The notes under the pieces are model-generated. The model ran no database searches. It saw only the letters and a program-made list of their open reading frames with translations, and had not been told where the DNA came from. The translations under genes and the position numbers were made by a program. Of a DNA stretch of 9,477 nt, positions 1 to 5,682 are shown in pieces. Position 1 is the first letter of the stretch. Each line of letters opens with the position of its first letter. This DNA comes from Anaerolineaceae bacterium (lineage in GTDB: Bacteria > Chloroflexota > Anaerolineae > Anaerolineales > Anaerolineaceae), in NCBI GenBank assembly GCA_003542325.1, contig DPKV01000051.1, forward strand, positions 1-9,477, read 5' to 3'.

Positions 1-39
1 AACGAACTTGGATTCCTCAATTAATAGTTTTTTGCTCAT
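1..39 (-). CDS. Possible start of a leftward gene, cut by the window edge
   Basis: On the minus strand an ATG at 39-37 opens a frame that stays open for all 13 codons to the window edge (MSKKLLIEESKFV). The codon use and the Lys-rich N-terminus look like a real gene start, but there is no clear Shine-Dalgarno sequence before it and 13 codons can be open by chance. No family can be named from so little sequence. If real, it is divergently oriented from the transpeptidase remnant to its right and sits exactly on the side where that remnant is broken, so it may belong to whatever replaced the missing part. Confidence 0.25.
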   Translation of the reverse strand, partial: MSKKLLIEESKFV

Positions 40-73
40 GGAGAACTAAAAAATTACCCCATAATTAAAGTCC

Positions 74-295
74 GTGCAACAGGCTGATCTGCCGCATTTT
101 TTGGGGATTTATGAGGCCTGGCCCGATTTTATGAACGGCATCCATGGCCTGCCGCTCCTCTCCAGCGGCGTGCGGTTATGGGCCAGCACCCTGGGATCAC
201 CGGCTTCTTACGGCTGCATCATCCTGGATTTGGCCGCGGCGGAAGACCTCTATAATTGGGCGGACCCCGGCGTGGTGGTGGAAATCAATCCATAG
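74..295 (+). pseudogene. 5'-truncated L,D-transpeptidase (YkuD domain) remnant
   Basis: The 73 codons correspond to the C-terminal half of a YkuD catalytic domain. YkuD enzymes make 3-3 cross-links in peptidoglycan or attach proteins to it, outside the membrane. The conserved HG of the catalytic His motif is seen at residue 24 (GIHGLP), the SxGC(I/V)xL active-site motif at residues 45-50 (SYGCIIL, Cys48), and a typical tail ends in VVVEINP. A full enzyme needs the N-terminal half of the domain plus a signal or anchor. Here the frame is closed by TAA at 62-64, and none of the three forward frames in 1-73 encodes YkuD-like sequence. The GTG at 74 is only the first in-frame possible start and has no ribosome binding site. 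I read this as a gene fragment left by a deletion or insertion with a breakpoint near base 70. A short expressed protein is possible but would lack much of the fold. Confidence 0.72.
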
Positions 296-352
296 TCCAA
301 TTGCTCTCATTTTTCCCATTTCTTGTCCAGGCTCGAAACAGATGCAATTGGA
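296..352. repeat. 9-bp inverted repeat after the transpeptidase remnant
   Basis: TCCAATTGC (296-304) and GCAATTGGA (344-352) are perfect inverse complements separated by 39 bases, directly after the TAG stop of the YkuD remnant. The loop is T-rich. There is no U-tract after the right arm, so this is not a convincing intrinsic terminator. It could be an old terminator or operator, or chance. Confidence 0.3.
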
Positions 353-376
353 ACACATCTTGCATTAATGTCATCG

Positions 377-382
377 TAGAAT
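377..382 (+). promoter_or_regulatory. Candidate -10 box (TAGAAT) for the membrane sensor gene
   Basis: TAGAAT ends 8 bases before the ATG at 391, so transcription would begin almost at the start codon, giving a leaderless or near-leaderless mRNA. That fits the lack of any Shine-Dalgarno sequence there. No convincing -35 hexamer lies at the right distance, which keeps this call weak. Confidence 0.3.
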
Positions 383-390
383 AACCGCCG

Positions 391-2493
391 ATGGCGGAAG
401 CGAAGAAAAAGAGTATGGGCAACAACACTTTAGTTCTGCTTAGTTTTCCAACCAGCCTCCCCGGAACCTGGATCCTTTACCTGATTCCCGGCTCTGCCCT
501 CGTGCTGCTGATGATCCTGGTCCTCAGCCGGAAAAACGAAATTCACAATCCCATCCGAAGAAAACATCTTCTGACCGGCAGCCTGGTCCTCTTTCTGCTG
601 CAGGTGATTGGTTTTGCCGCCAGCCTGAGCTGCCGGAATTATGGATCCATTCAGTTATCCACCTTCCAAACCATCCTGTTGTCCACAGCCGCGTTAACCA
701 TCCTCTGGTTGAGCTGGACGTTCCTTGAGGAGCGAAAAAACTCCCTGCAAACCGGAATAACCCTTGCGCTGACCGGTGGGATTTTGAGTTTTGCCGTTTT
801 ATCCCTGTTGCTTTTCAGGGTCCAGTCCTTGTTCCCAATTTTCTCACAGGAAACCTTCCAAATCATCTGGCAGATCATCAGCCTCTTGCTGGCCCTCTCC
901 GGTCTCATCCTGATCCTGATCAGGCGTCCTGACCAATGGATTATTGGGGCCCTGATTCTGGCCTGTCTGGGAATCGGTTGCGGCCTGGAACTCCTCCTGG
1001 GAAACGGAAATCCGGACGCAGTGGCATGGAGTCAACTCGCCCAAGCCATCAGCCTGCCCTGGCTGTTGATCCTGCTTCAACGCCTGACGCAAAAAGAGGA
1101 CCCGCCGCACATACAAGACCAAACAACCCCGGACCAACCGGTGGATACCAAACCGGAACTGGTGGATCTTCTTTTGCAGATCAACCTGCAGGAAAAAGCC
1201 GCCGACCGGTTTCGGGCAACTGTGCGAGCGCTCAGTCTGAGCCTTGTCGCTGATATTTGTTATCTTGTCCGCATCCTGCCGGACGGGGACCACATCGAGT
1301 TGATCGCAGGTTACGATCTGATCCGCGAGATATTCCTGCCCACCCCAACGCTTCATCGGGGGGAACTGCTCCACATCATGGATGCGTGGGCGGATCAACG
1401 GGTCCTGCGGTTATCCCAAATCCATGCCGACGCCCAGGATGCCGTCACCCTCACCCTGCTGCTCAAGTATCACCGAATCGGCAACCTGCTCGCTTATCCC
1501 CTCCACCTGCCCAATGAACCCGCAGCGGGTGGCGTCATCATCTTTTCGCCCTACACCAGTAAATTATTTGATTCCAACTCGCTCCATTTATTGGACGAAG
1601 TCCAGGCGACATTATCCCGGATTTTGTTCGGGAAAAATCCAATCGACAGGGTTAATGCCGAGCTGGAGCGAAATACCAAACTGGCAGCGATCCTTCGTCA
1701 AACAGCCGAATCGCTCTCCCAGGTCCTGTCCGAAAAAGAAGCCCTGATTACAACATTGAAGACCGATCTCCAGCAATACAAAGCGAAATATCAGATGGAA
1801 AAAATGGATTCCGTTCAACAAATGGAAGCTCTCCACAATGAAATCCAGTCTCTCAGGCAGCAACCCCCCCCTCAGGAAGGGCTTTTGCGCCGGGTGGAAC
1901 AATTATCCGCCCAATTGCGTCAATTAACCGAAGAACGCGACCAGCTCAAAACCGCCCTGGTGCGGGCGGAAGCCCGGATCAAACACCTGGAATCCGAGAC
2001 CGGTCAAACCGGCCCCACCCGGATTTCGATGGATAACCAGATCATCAGTCTGGACTCCATCGCCGCCAATCTTCGTCTGCAAATTGCAGCCCAATTGCAA
2101 AATAATGCCCAGACGCTTGAGATCATCAATCCTGAAGGCCGGCAGATGATCAAGACCGACCCGGAATTACTGCAAACCGCACTTCAAGGACTTCTGGAAA
2201 ATGCGATGATAATCACACCCCTGGAAGGCGCTATCCAGCTTCGTTTGGACGTATCCCTGGAAACCGGGATGCTCATCGCAGAAGTCACAGATCATGGCGA
2301 AGGACTGACACACGACGAGCAGACCTTGCTCTTCAGTGCAACCGAAGCCACCATTCCCGGTATTGGCAGCCTGCCATCCATTCGGGACGCCATTCGGGCG
2401 ATACGGGTTCTTAACGGGAAGATCTGGCTGCGCAGCACCAAACACCTGTCAACCACCTTCCGGGTCCAGGTCCCAATCCGCATTATCGATTAG
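391..2493 (+). CDS. 7-TM, GAF-like, coiled-coil protein with histidine-kinase-type ATPase domain
   Basis: A 700-residue membrane signalling protein. Seven hydrophobic helices are visible at about residues 26-46, 60-79, 91-111, 120-142, 157-177, 183-203 and 211-230. A GAF-like region follows (about 255-412), then a long charged coiled coil with heptad character (about 420-540, interrupted by a short proline run near 490), then a HATPase_c-like domain (about 560-698). In the last, the N-box is seen at 593-610 with the Mg/ATP-binding Asn604 (LLENA), the G1 box as D634-H-G-E-G638, and a GIGSL segment at 657-661 where the G2 lid lies. No DHp domain with an H-box phospho-acceptor His is recognisable; the coiled coil occupies that place. 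I infer a kinase-like sensor or ATPase that signals through partners, or a histidine kinase with a very diverged DHp. No response regulator is adjacent. The ATG at 391 is used, but an in-frame ATG at 415 is an equal alternative. An LCP gene follows after 64 bases with its own -10 box. Confidence 0.75.
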   Translation: MAEAKKKSMGNNTLVLLSFPTSLPGTWILYLIPGSALVLLMILVLSRKNEIHNPIRRKHLLTGSLVLFLLQVIGFAASLSCRNYGSIQLSTFQTILLSTAALTILWLSWTFLEERKNSLQTGITLALTGGILSFAVLSLLLFRVQSLFPIFSQETFQIIWQIISLLLALSGLILILIRRPDQWIIGALILACLGIGCGLELLLGNGNPDAVAWSQLAQAISLPWLLILLQRLTQKEDPPHIQDQTTPDQPVDTKPELVDLLLQINLQEKAADRFRATVRALSLSLVADICYLVRILPDGDHIELIAGYDLIREIFLPTPTLHRGELLHIMDAWADQRVLRLSQIHADAQDAVTLTLLLKYHRIGNLLAYPLHLPNEPAAGGVIIFSPYTSKLFDSNSLHLLDEVQATLSRILFGKNPIDRVNAELERNTKLAAILRQTAESLSQVLSEKEALITTLKTDLQQYKAKYQMEKMDSVQQMEALHNEIQSLRQQPPPQEGLLRRVEQLSAQLRQLTEERDQLKTALVRAEARIKHLESETGQTGPTRISMDNQIISLDSIAANLRLQIAAQLQNNAQTLEIINPEGRQMIKTDPELLQTALQGLLENAMIITPLEGAIQLRLDVSLETGMLIAEVTDHGEGLTHDEQTLLFSATEATIPGIGSLPSIRDAIRAIRVLNGKIWLRSTKHLSTTFRVQVPIRIID

Positions 2494-2509
2494 ATCAGCC
2501 TCAATCGGC

Positions 2510-2515
2510 TATAAT
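2510..2515 (+). promoter_or_regulatory. Candidate -10 box TATAAT upstream of the LCP gene
   Basis: A perfect TATAAT consensus lies 42 bases before the ATG at 2558, just after the stop of the preceding gene. The sequence 17 bases upstream is not a good -35 hexamer and there is no extended -10 TG. A start near 2522 would give a leader of about 36 bases. It could be an internal operon promoter or a chance match in an AT-rich spacer. Confidence 0.42.
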
Positions 2516-2557
2516 TCATTAGTTGTCAAAAATAATAATTACGTATTGGAAACGTTT

Positions 2558-3637
2558 ATGGAACAACAACCCAACTATTCAAATAGCGTTCACAACAGGC
2601 GGAGGAGAAAACGTCTGCAGCCAGGTGAAATAATCGCTGCCGTGGTTCTCCTCACCTTGCTTTGCTTCTTAGCCTACATCCTGGTCAGCGGGTTTATTGC
2701 CAGTATTCAACCCAAATCCGCTGACGCCTCCGTGATCGGGCCACAGGGAGATTTCAATCCCACCCCAACCCCCTTCCAACCCGATCAAGGCGGTGTGGCT
2801 GTGGACCCCGGTATTGAAACGGGAACCGTAAACACTGATCCCACAGTGATTGATAACACCCTTGAAAAACCGGAGGGGCAGATCAATATCCTGCTTCTCG
2901 GTTCTGATATACGCCCGGATGACGGCGGATTTCGGACGGACGTTACCCTTTGGGTCTCCTTGAATCCGCAGGATGGCTTTGTCAGCATCATTTCATTTCC
3001 GCGTGACCTGTACGTCAACATCCCCGGTTGGGGATACCAGCGGATCAATTCCGCCTTCCAATATGGCGGTTTTGACCTCCTGGCGGAGACCTTTGAGTCA
3101 AACTTCGGTATCCGGCCCGATTATTATATCATGGTGGATTTTGAAGGCTTCAAAGCCGTGATCAATAACCTGGGCGGGATCGATGTTCAAACAACCCAGA
3201 ACCTCACTGATACCTGTGGGACATGGATCAACGCCAGCGGGTATTGCAGTGTCGGGCCTGGCCTGGTGCACATGAATGGGGATGTGGCCTTATGGTACAC
3301 CCGTTCCCGCCATTCAACCAACGACATTGACCGCACCCGACGTGCTCAGGAAGTAGTCGAAGCGATCTTTGACCGGCTGGTGAGCCTGGATGTCATCCTG
3401 AAAGCGCCGGACCTGTATAACGCATATATCACCTATGTTCAGACGGATATCGGTCTGGGTGAAGTGTTGAACCTTCTGCCTTTCGCAAGCACGATCAGTT
3501 CAAACCGGGATATCCGGAACTACGTGATTGATTACAATTACGTCTACGATTGGTATACAGCCGCCGGCGCGCAGGTCCTGATGCCGGACACCGCTGCGAT
3601 TCAGGATCTGATCATAGAAGCCCTGGCGTTGCAGTAA
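2558..3637 (+). CDS. LytR-CpsA-Psr (LCP) family cell-wall glycopolymer ligase
   Basis: A 359-residue LCP protein. These enzymes transfer undecaprenyl-linked glycopolymers to peptidoglycan on the outer face of the membrane. A basic N-terminus (RRRRKR, 14-19) precedes one TM helix (about 25-50), giving an N-in, C-out anchor; a Pro/Asp/Thr-rich linker follows, and the LCP domain runs from about residue 108 to 300. Conserved charged residues of the pyrophosphate/lipid pocket are visible: GSDIR (Asp117, Arg119), FRTD (Arg126, Asp128), FPRD (Arg149, Asp150), RINSAF (Arg162), and YTRSR (249, 251) with DIDRTRR (258-262). The domain looks intact and active. No C-terminal LytR_C extension is seen. The ATG at 2558 is chosen because it gives the usual short basic N-terminus; the frame is open further upstream but that part overlaps the preceding gene and has no LCP character. 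A weak GGAA lies before the start. The neighbouring YkuD remnant also concerns the envelope. Confidence 0.93.
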   Translation: MEQQPNYSNSVHNRRRRKRLQPGEIIAAVVLLTLLCFLAYILVSGFIASIQPKSADASVIGPQGDFNPTPTPFQPDQGGVAVDPGIETGTVNTDPTVIDNTLEKPEGQINILLLGSDIRPDDGGFRTDVTLWVSLNPQDGFVSIISFPRDLYVNIPGWGYQRINSAFQYGGFDLLAETFESNFGIRPDYYIMVDFEGFKAVINNLGGIDVQTTQNLTDTCGTWINASGYCSVGPGLVHMNGDVALWYTRSRHSTNDIDRTRRAQEVVEAIFDRLVSLDVILKAPDLYNAYITYVQTDIGLGEVLNLLPFASTISSNRDIRNYVIDYNYVYDWYTAAGAQVLMPDTAAIQDLIIEALALQ

Positions 3638-3674
3638 TTCCTTCTGCAAATCGATAATTTTTTCTGCAACTAAA

Positions 3675-3701
3675 CCCCCGGGATTTTAAAAATCCCGGGG
3701 G
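3675..3701. terminator. GC-rich 12-bp hairpin after the LCP gene
   Basis: CCCCCGGGATTT pairs perfectly with AAATCCCGGGGG around a loop of three bases (TAA). It lies 37 bases after the LCP stop and ahead of the next promoter. A run of T does not follow on the plus strand, so it is not a textbook intrinsic terminator; it may act as a terminator with help, as an mRNA 3'-end stabiliser, or as a dispersed palindromic element. Confidence 0.5.
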
Positions 3702-3717
3702 TCTACCATAATCTAGC

Positions 3718-3788
3718 TAAACTTGAAGCCAGGCTCGCTACTTCCGGCGGGTAAGATAAAGAAGACGATTGACATTCGCTCAAGTTTA
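3718..3788. repeat. 9-bp inverted repeat overlapping a promoter
   Basis: TAAACTTGA (3718-3726) and TCAAGTTTA (3780-3788) are perfect inverse complements. The right copy lies between the -35 and -10 hexamers of the recombinase-like gene's promoter, the left copy about 50 bases upstream of the -35. The centre-to-centre distance is 62 bases, about six helical turns, which would suit a pair of operator half-sites, but chance cannot be excluded. Confidence 0.3.
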
Positions 3789-3797
3789 AATTACACT
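3769..3797 (+). promoter_or_regulatory. Sigma70-type promoter for the recombinase-like gene
   Basis: A perfect -35 TTGACA (3769-3774) is followed by exactly 17 bases and a -10 TACACT (3792-3797, 4 of 6 consensus). Transcription would start near 3804 and leave a leader of about 35 bases with GAGG (3831-3834) four bases before the ATG. This is the best-formed promoter in the window. Confidence 0.68.
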
Positions 3798-3838
3798 ATG
3801 TCTATTCACTGACTACACGAATTTTTCCGCGAGGCCTC

Positions 3839-4789
3839 ATGACAAACCAACCATCAGAAGACCAGGGAATACCCGCCCACTTAACCGAACGCACCTACCT
3901 TCAGCCCGTCATCCAGGCCTGGAAGTATTACCTCAACGATCAGGGACGTTCTCCATATACCGTTAAAGCCTTTGTCGCCGACCTCAACCTTTTGGATGGT
4001 TTCCTGGCCCCGGATAAAACGATCGGGGATATTTCCCTGACGGACCTGGAAAAGTTTACCGAATGGCTTCAAAATGAGCGCGGCGTTCCCTGCAGCCCAA
4101 AAAGCCTATCCCGCCGGATCACATCCGTAAAAAGTTTCTTCCGCTGGCTGCAAAACAGCGGTGTGATCCTTGTGGACCCCGCCGAAAAACTGGTACAGCG
4201 TTCCGTCACCAGCCCGCTGCCCCAGGTGATGACCCGTGAGGAAGTCGAAGCGGCGCTGGCAGCCGCAACCGCCATGCGGGAAGCCGATGAACCCGATGCC
4301 CGTCCTTATACCCTGCTCAGACTACTTTTGGAGACGGCGATTAAGAAAGGCGAATGTCGGGAGATCGACCTCAACCACCTTTCCATCGAAGACCCCGAGG
4401 ATGCCTTTGTGTTCATTCGCTACACCAATCCCCGGTACCGGTATAAGGAACGCAAGATCACCCTTTCCCCCGAATGGATTGAATCTTTCAATGAATACGC
4501 AGCCCAATACGAGCCGGAAGAGCGCCTGTTCCCCTGGACCCCGCGTCGAATGGAGTATATTCTGGAAGATATCACCCGGGCGGCCGGCTTTGAAAAACGC
4601 ATCTCATTTGATATGTGCCGCTGGACCTCAGCATTGATGGACCTGACCGATGGTGTGGAACCGGATAAAATCCGCCAGAAATTAGGTGTTTCCAAGATCC
4701 AGTTCCGCGAGGTGCGCCGCAAGCTGCGCACACTGGCCCTGCAACAGGGTTTCAACCTCCCGGACGAGGATGATGAGGACGAAGAATAA
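3839..4789 (+). CDS. XerC/D-like tyrosine recombinase homologue with degenerate active site
   Basis: A 316-residue protein with the two-domain layout and length of Xer recombinases. The N-terminal SAM-like core-binding domain (about 22-125) carries typical features such as SPYTVKAFVADL and a SVKSFFRWL helix. The C-terminal catalytic-like domain covers about 130-300. By my alignment the catalytic set is mostly lost: the first Arg (TGLRRGE in active enzymes) reads TAIKKGE, so Lys169 replaces it; the HxxRH box reads DMCRW (258-262), keeping only Arg261; the LGH His is Val284 in LGV; and the nucleophilic Tyr, expected near 293, is Arg in a basic VRRKL helix. A very acidic tail (DEDDEDEE) ends the protein. 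The frame is intact and has a strong promoter and a GAGG ribosome binding site, so it seems expressed and maintained, probably as a DNA-binding or architectural protein. It is not next to any att-like site or other integrase-associated genes. Conservation of the fold is clear; loss of catalysis is inferred from alignment by eye. Confidence 0.8.
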   Translation: MTNQPSEDQGIPAHLTERTYLQPVIQAWKYYLNDQGRSPYTVKAFVADLNLLDGFLAPDKTIGDISLTDLEKFTEWLQNERGVPCSPKSLSRRITSVKSFFRWLQNSGVILVDPAEKLVQRSVTSPLPQVMTREEVEAALAAATAMREADEPDARPYTLLRLLLETAIKKGECREIDLNHLSIEDPEDAFVFIRYTNPRYRYKERKITLSPEWIESFNEYAAQYEPEERLFPWTPRRMEYILEDITRAAGFEKRISFDMCRWTSALMDLTDGVEPDKIRQKLGVSKIQFREVRRKLRTLALQQGFNLPDEDDEDEE

Positions 4790-4834
4790 TTTTTTTACCC
4801 TGTAATAGGATTTTATTATTAAACGGAATATTCT

Positions 4835-4860
4835 GTAGGGGCGGGCCTCTGTGCCCGCCC
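4835..4860 (+). repeat. REP-like element, copy 1 (GTAG plus hairpin)
   Basis: GTAG (4835-4838) is followed by a perfect 8-bp hairpin, GGGCGGGC (4839-4846), loop CTCTGT, GCCCGCCC (4853-4860). A GTAG-type tetranucleotide 5' of a palindrome is the mark recognised by REP-associated tyrosine transposases. A second copy in inverted orientation lies at 5213-5238, and a RAYT remnant lies between and across it. Confidence 0.8.
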
Positions 4861-4867
4861 TTTTCTT
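4839..4867 (+). terminator. Likely intrinsic terminator of the recombinase-like gene, built from REP copy 1
   Basis: The 8-bp GC hairpin of REP copy 1 is followed at once by TTTTCTT, so as RNA it has the form of a Rho-independent terminator. It lies 49 bases after the stop codon of the recombinase-like gene. The element may have been kept here because it serves this role. Confidence 0.6.
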
Positions 4868-4944
4868 ATTCGAAATTCACTGATAAATCAAACTCGGTAT
4901 TCTCAAAAAAATTGTCTCCTTAAGAAATGTAAGGGGATGTACGT

Positions 4945-5497
4945 CTACAAGTCATGGACTCCATCCTTTTCCCAATTCGCCGGATCCATCAAGATCTAAT
5001 CCACAATAGCTTGATGTTCCCGCTCATTCCTAATGGTATGTTCATAAAAACTCCGTTTCCATTCAAAGCTTTTCCAACCAGACTATCTAACGCCTTCTAC
5101 ATATCTATAGGTAGTGAGTGATTTTACCCACCTCACAATATCAAACAAAGGAATCGGATTTTTTATGGGGAAAGATTTATTCTTACCATTCTGTATTGAG
5201 TTTTATTCCCCCGGTCGGGCACAGAGGCCCGACCCTACACCATGTTTAGTATGAACAATAAAATGGATGTGATTGGACATAATTTTAAGAGGGTCAATCT
5301 GCAGACCATTAATCACTTTTTGGATTTCGTAACAGACTTGTACAACCATTTCTCCGGCAGCGTTTACTTCCATTTCATCATTTGTCACAGACCCAAACAG
5401 GCAAGTCCGGTTGCAGGGTGACAATGGTAATGAAATATTCACCATCCTGTCAGAAGTCATAACTTTGAAAGGGATAAATTTTTCGTTTTGGGTATGA
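4945..5497 (-). pseudogene. Decayed REP-associated tyrosine transposase (RAYT, Y1/HUH family)
   Basis: Reading leftward, a RAYT gene can be followed over about 180 codons. The N-terminal piece (frame with codons starting at 5497, 5494 and so on) gives SYPKRKIYPFQSYDF, a TGA stop (5452-5450), then QDGEYFITIVT, the usual RAYT start motif. The frame shifts between 5417 and 5412 and continues as NRTCLFGSVTNDEMEVNAAG, then LKIMSNHIHFIV, with the HUH metal-binding His-x-His at 5271-5263. After a region encoding VGSGLCARPGE, which is REP copy 2 itself, come a TAA (5205-5203), then PLFDIVRWVKSLTTYRYVEG, a TAG (5085-5083), SFYEHTIRNEREHQAIVD, a TAG (4998-4996), and DPANWEKDGV, ending at TAG 4947-4945. 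At least four in-frame stops and one frameshift make it non-functional. Intact members are single-strand nucleases that process REP hairpins. The longest open piece, from an ATG at 5460 to 5203, is only part of this fossil. Its 5' end is not well defined. Confidence 0.85.
5213..5238 (-). repeat. REP-like element, copy 2, inside the transposase remnant
   Basis: On the minus strand GTAG (5238-5235) precedes GGTCGGGC (5234-5227), loop CTCTGT, and GCCCGACC (5220-5213), again a perfect 8-bp hairpin. Compared with copy 1 the loop and flanking GTAG are identical, and the only change in the stem is one base pair (G-C to T-A) altered on both sides. The two copies are inverted with the GTAG ends outward and about 350 bases between them. 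Copy 2 is in frame within the old RAYT coding region. Confidence 0.8.
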
Positions 5498-5682
5498 TTA
5501 TTCCGATTCGGTCACTCTATTCCCCACTATTCAATTTATCCAGATAATTCAACATCTACAGATATTTGGAATTATAACCATGTATCAATGCTCTATCTGC
5601 TTCTCTGAGGGAGCTTTGGGTACCCGTTTTTCAACTCGGTATTTCTAGAGCATTTAAATTTTTTCATAAATAGCTCGCTTTC
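5498..5682. other. Intergenic AT-rich stretch without recognised features
   Basis: Between the transposase remnant and the end of tilS I see no credible gene, RNA or terminator on either strand. A palindrome GGGTACCC (5618-5625) and a 24-codon minus-strand frame after tilS are too weak to call. The stretch is clearly richer in A and T than the genes around it, like the rest of the 4790-5680 interval. Confidence 0.5.

Noticed and set aside
844..1398. A 184-codon minus-strand open frame
   Set aside because: It lies fully inside the membrane sensor gene, has a low-complexity polar composition and no recognisable motif; it is a codon-bias shadow. The same applies to the other long frames opposite tilS, cdaA and the recombinase-like gene.
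1864..1871. Run of eight C residues in the sensor gene as a phase-variation or frameshift site
   Set aside because: The frame is intact across it and encodes a proline run in a coiled-coil linker; one short homopolymer is not enough to suggest phase variation.
2336..2557. Upstream extension of the LCP frame
   Set aside because: It lies mostly within the end of the preceding gene in another frame, and the sequence before 2558 lacks LCP character; the ATG at 2558 gives the usual basic N-terminus and TM anchor.
3642..3669. Direct repeat TTCTGCAA (3642-3649 and 3662-3669) after the LCP gene
   Set aside because: Eight bases repeated once in an AT-rich spacer is near chance expectation and no function is suggested by the context.
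5203..5460. An 85-codon minus-strand gene as an independent hypothetical protein
   Set aside because: Its sequence is the central part of a RAYT transposase, and matching parts continue on both sides across stops and a frameshift.
4790..5682. CRISPR array, att sites or insertion-sequence ends in the gene-poor interval
   Set aside because: Only the two inverted REP-like hairpins and the RAYT remnant are seen; there are no regularly spaced repeats, target-site duplications or terminal inverted repeats of an insertion sequence.
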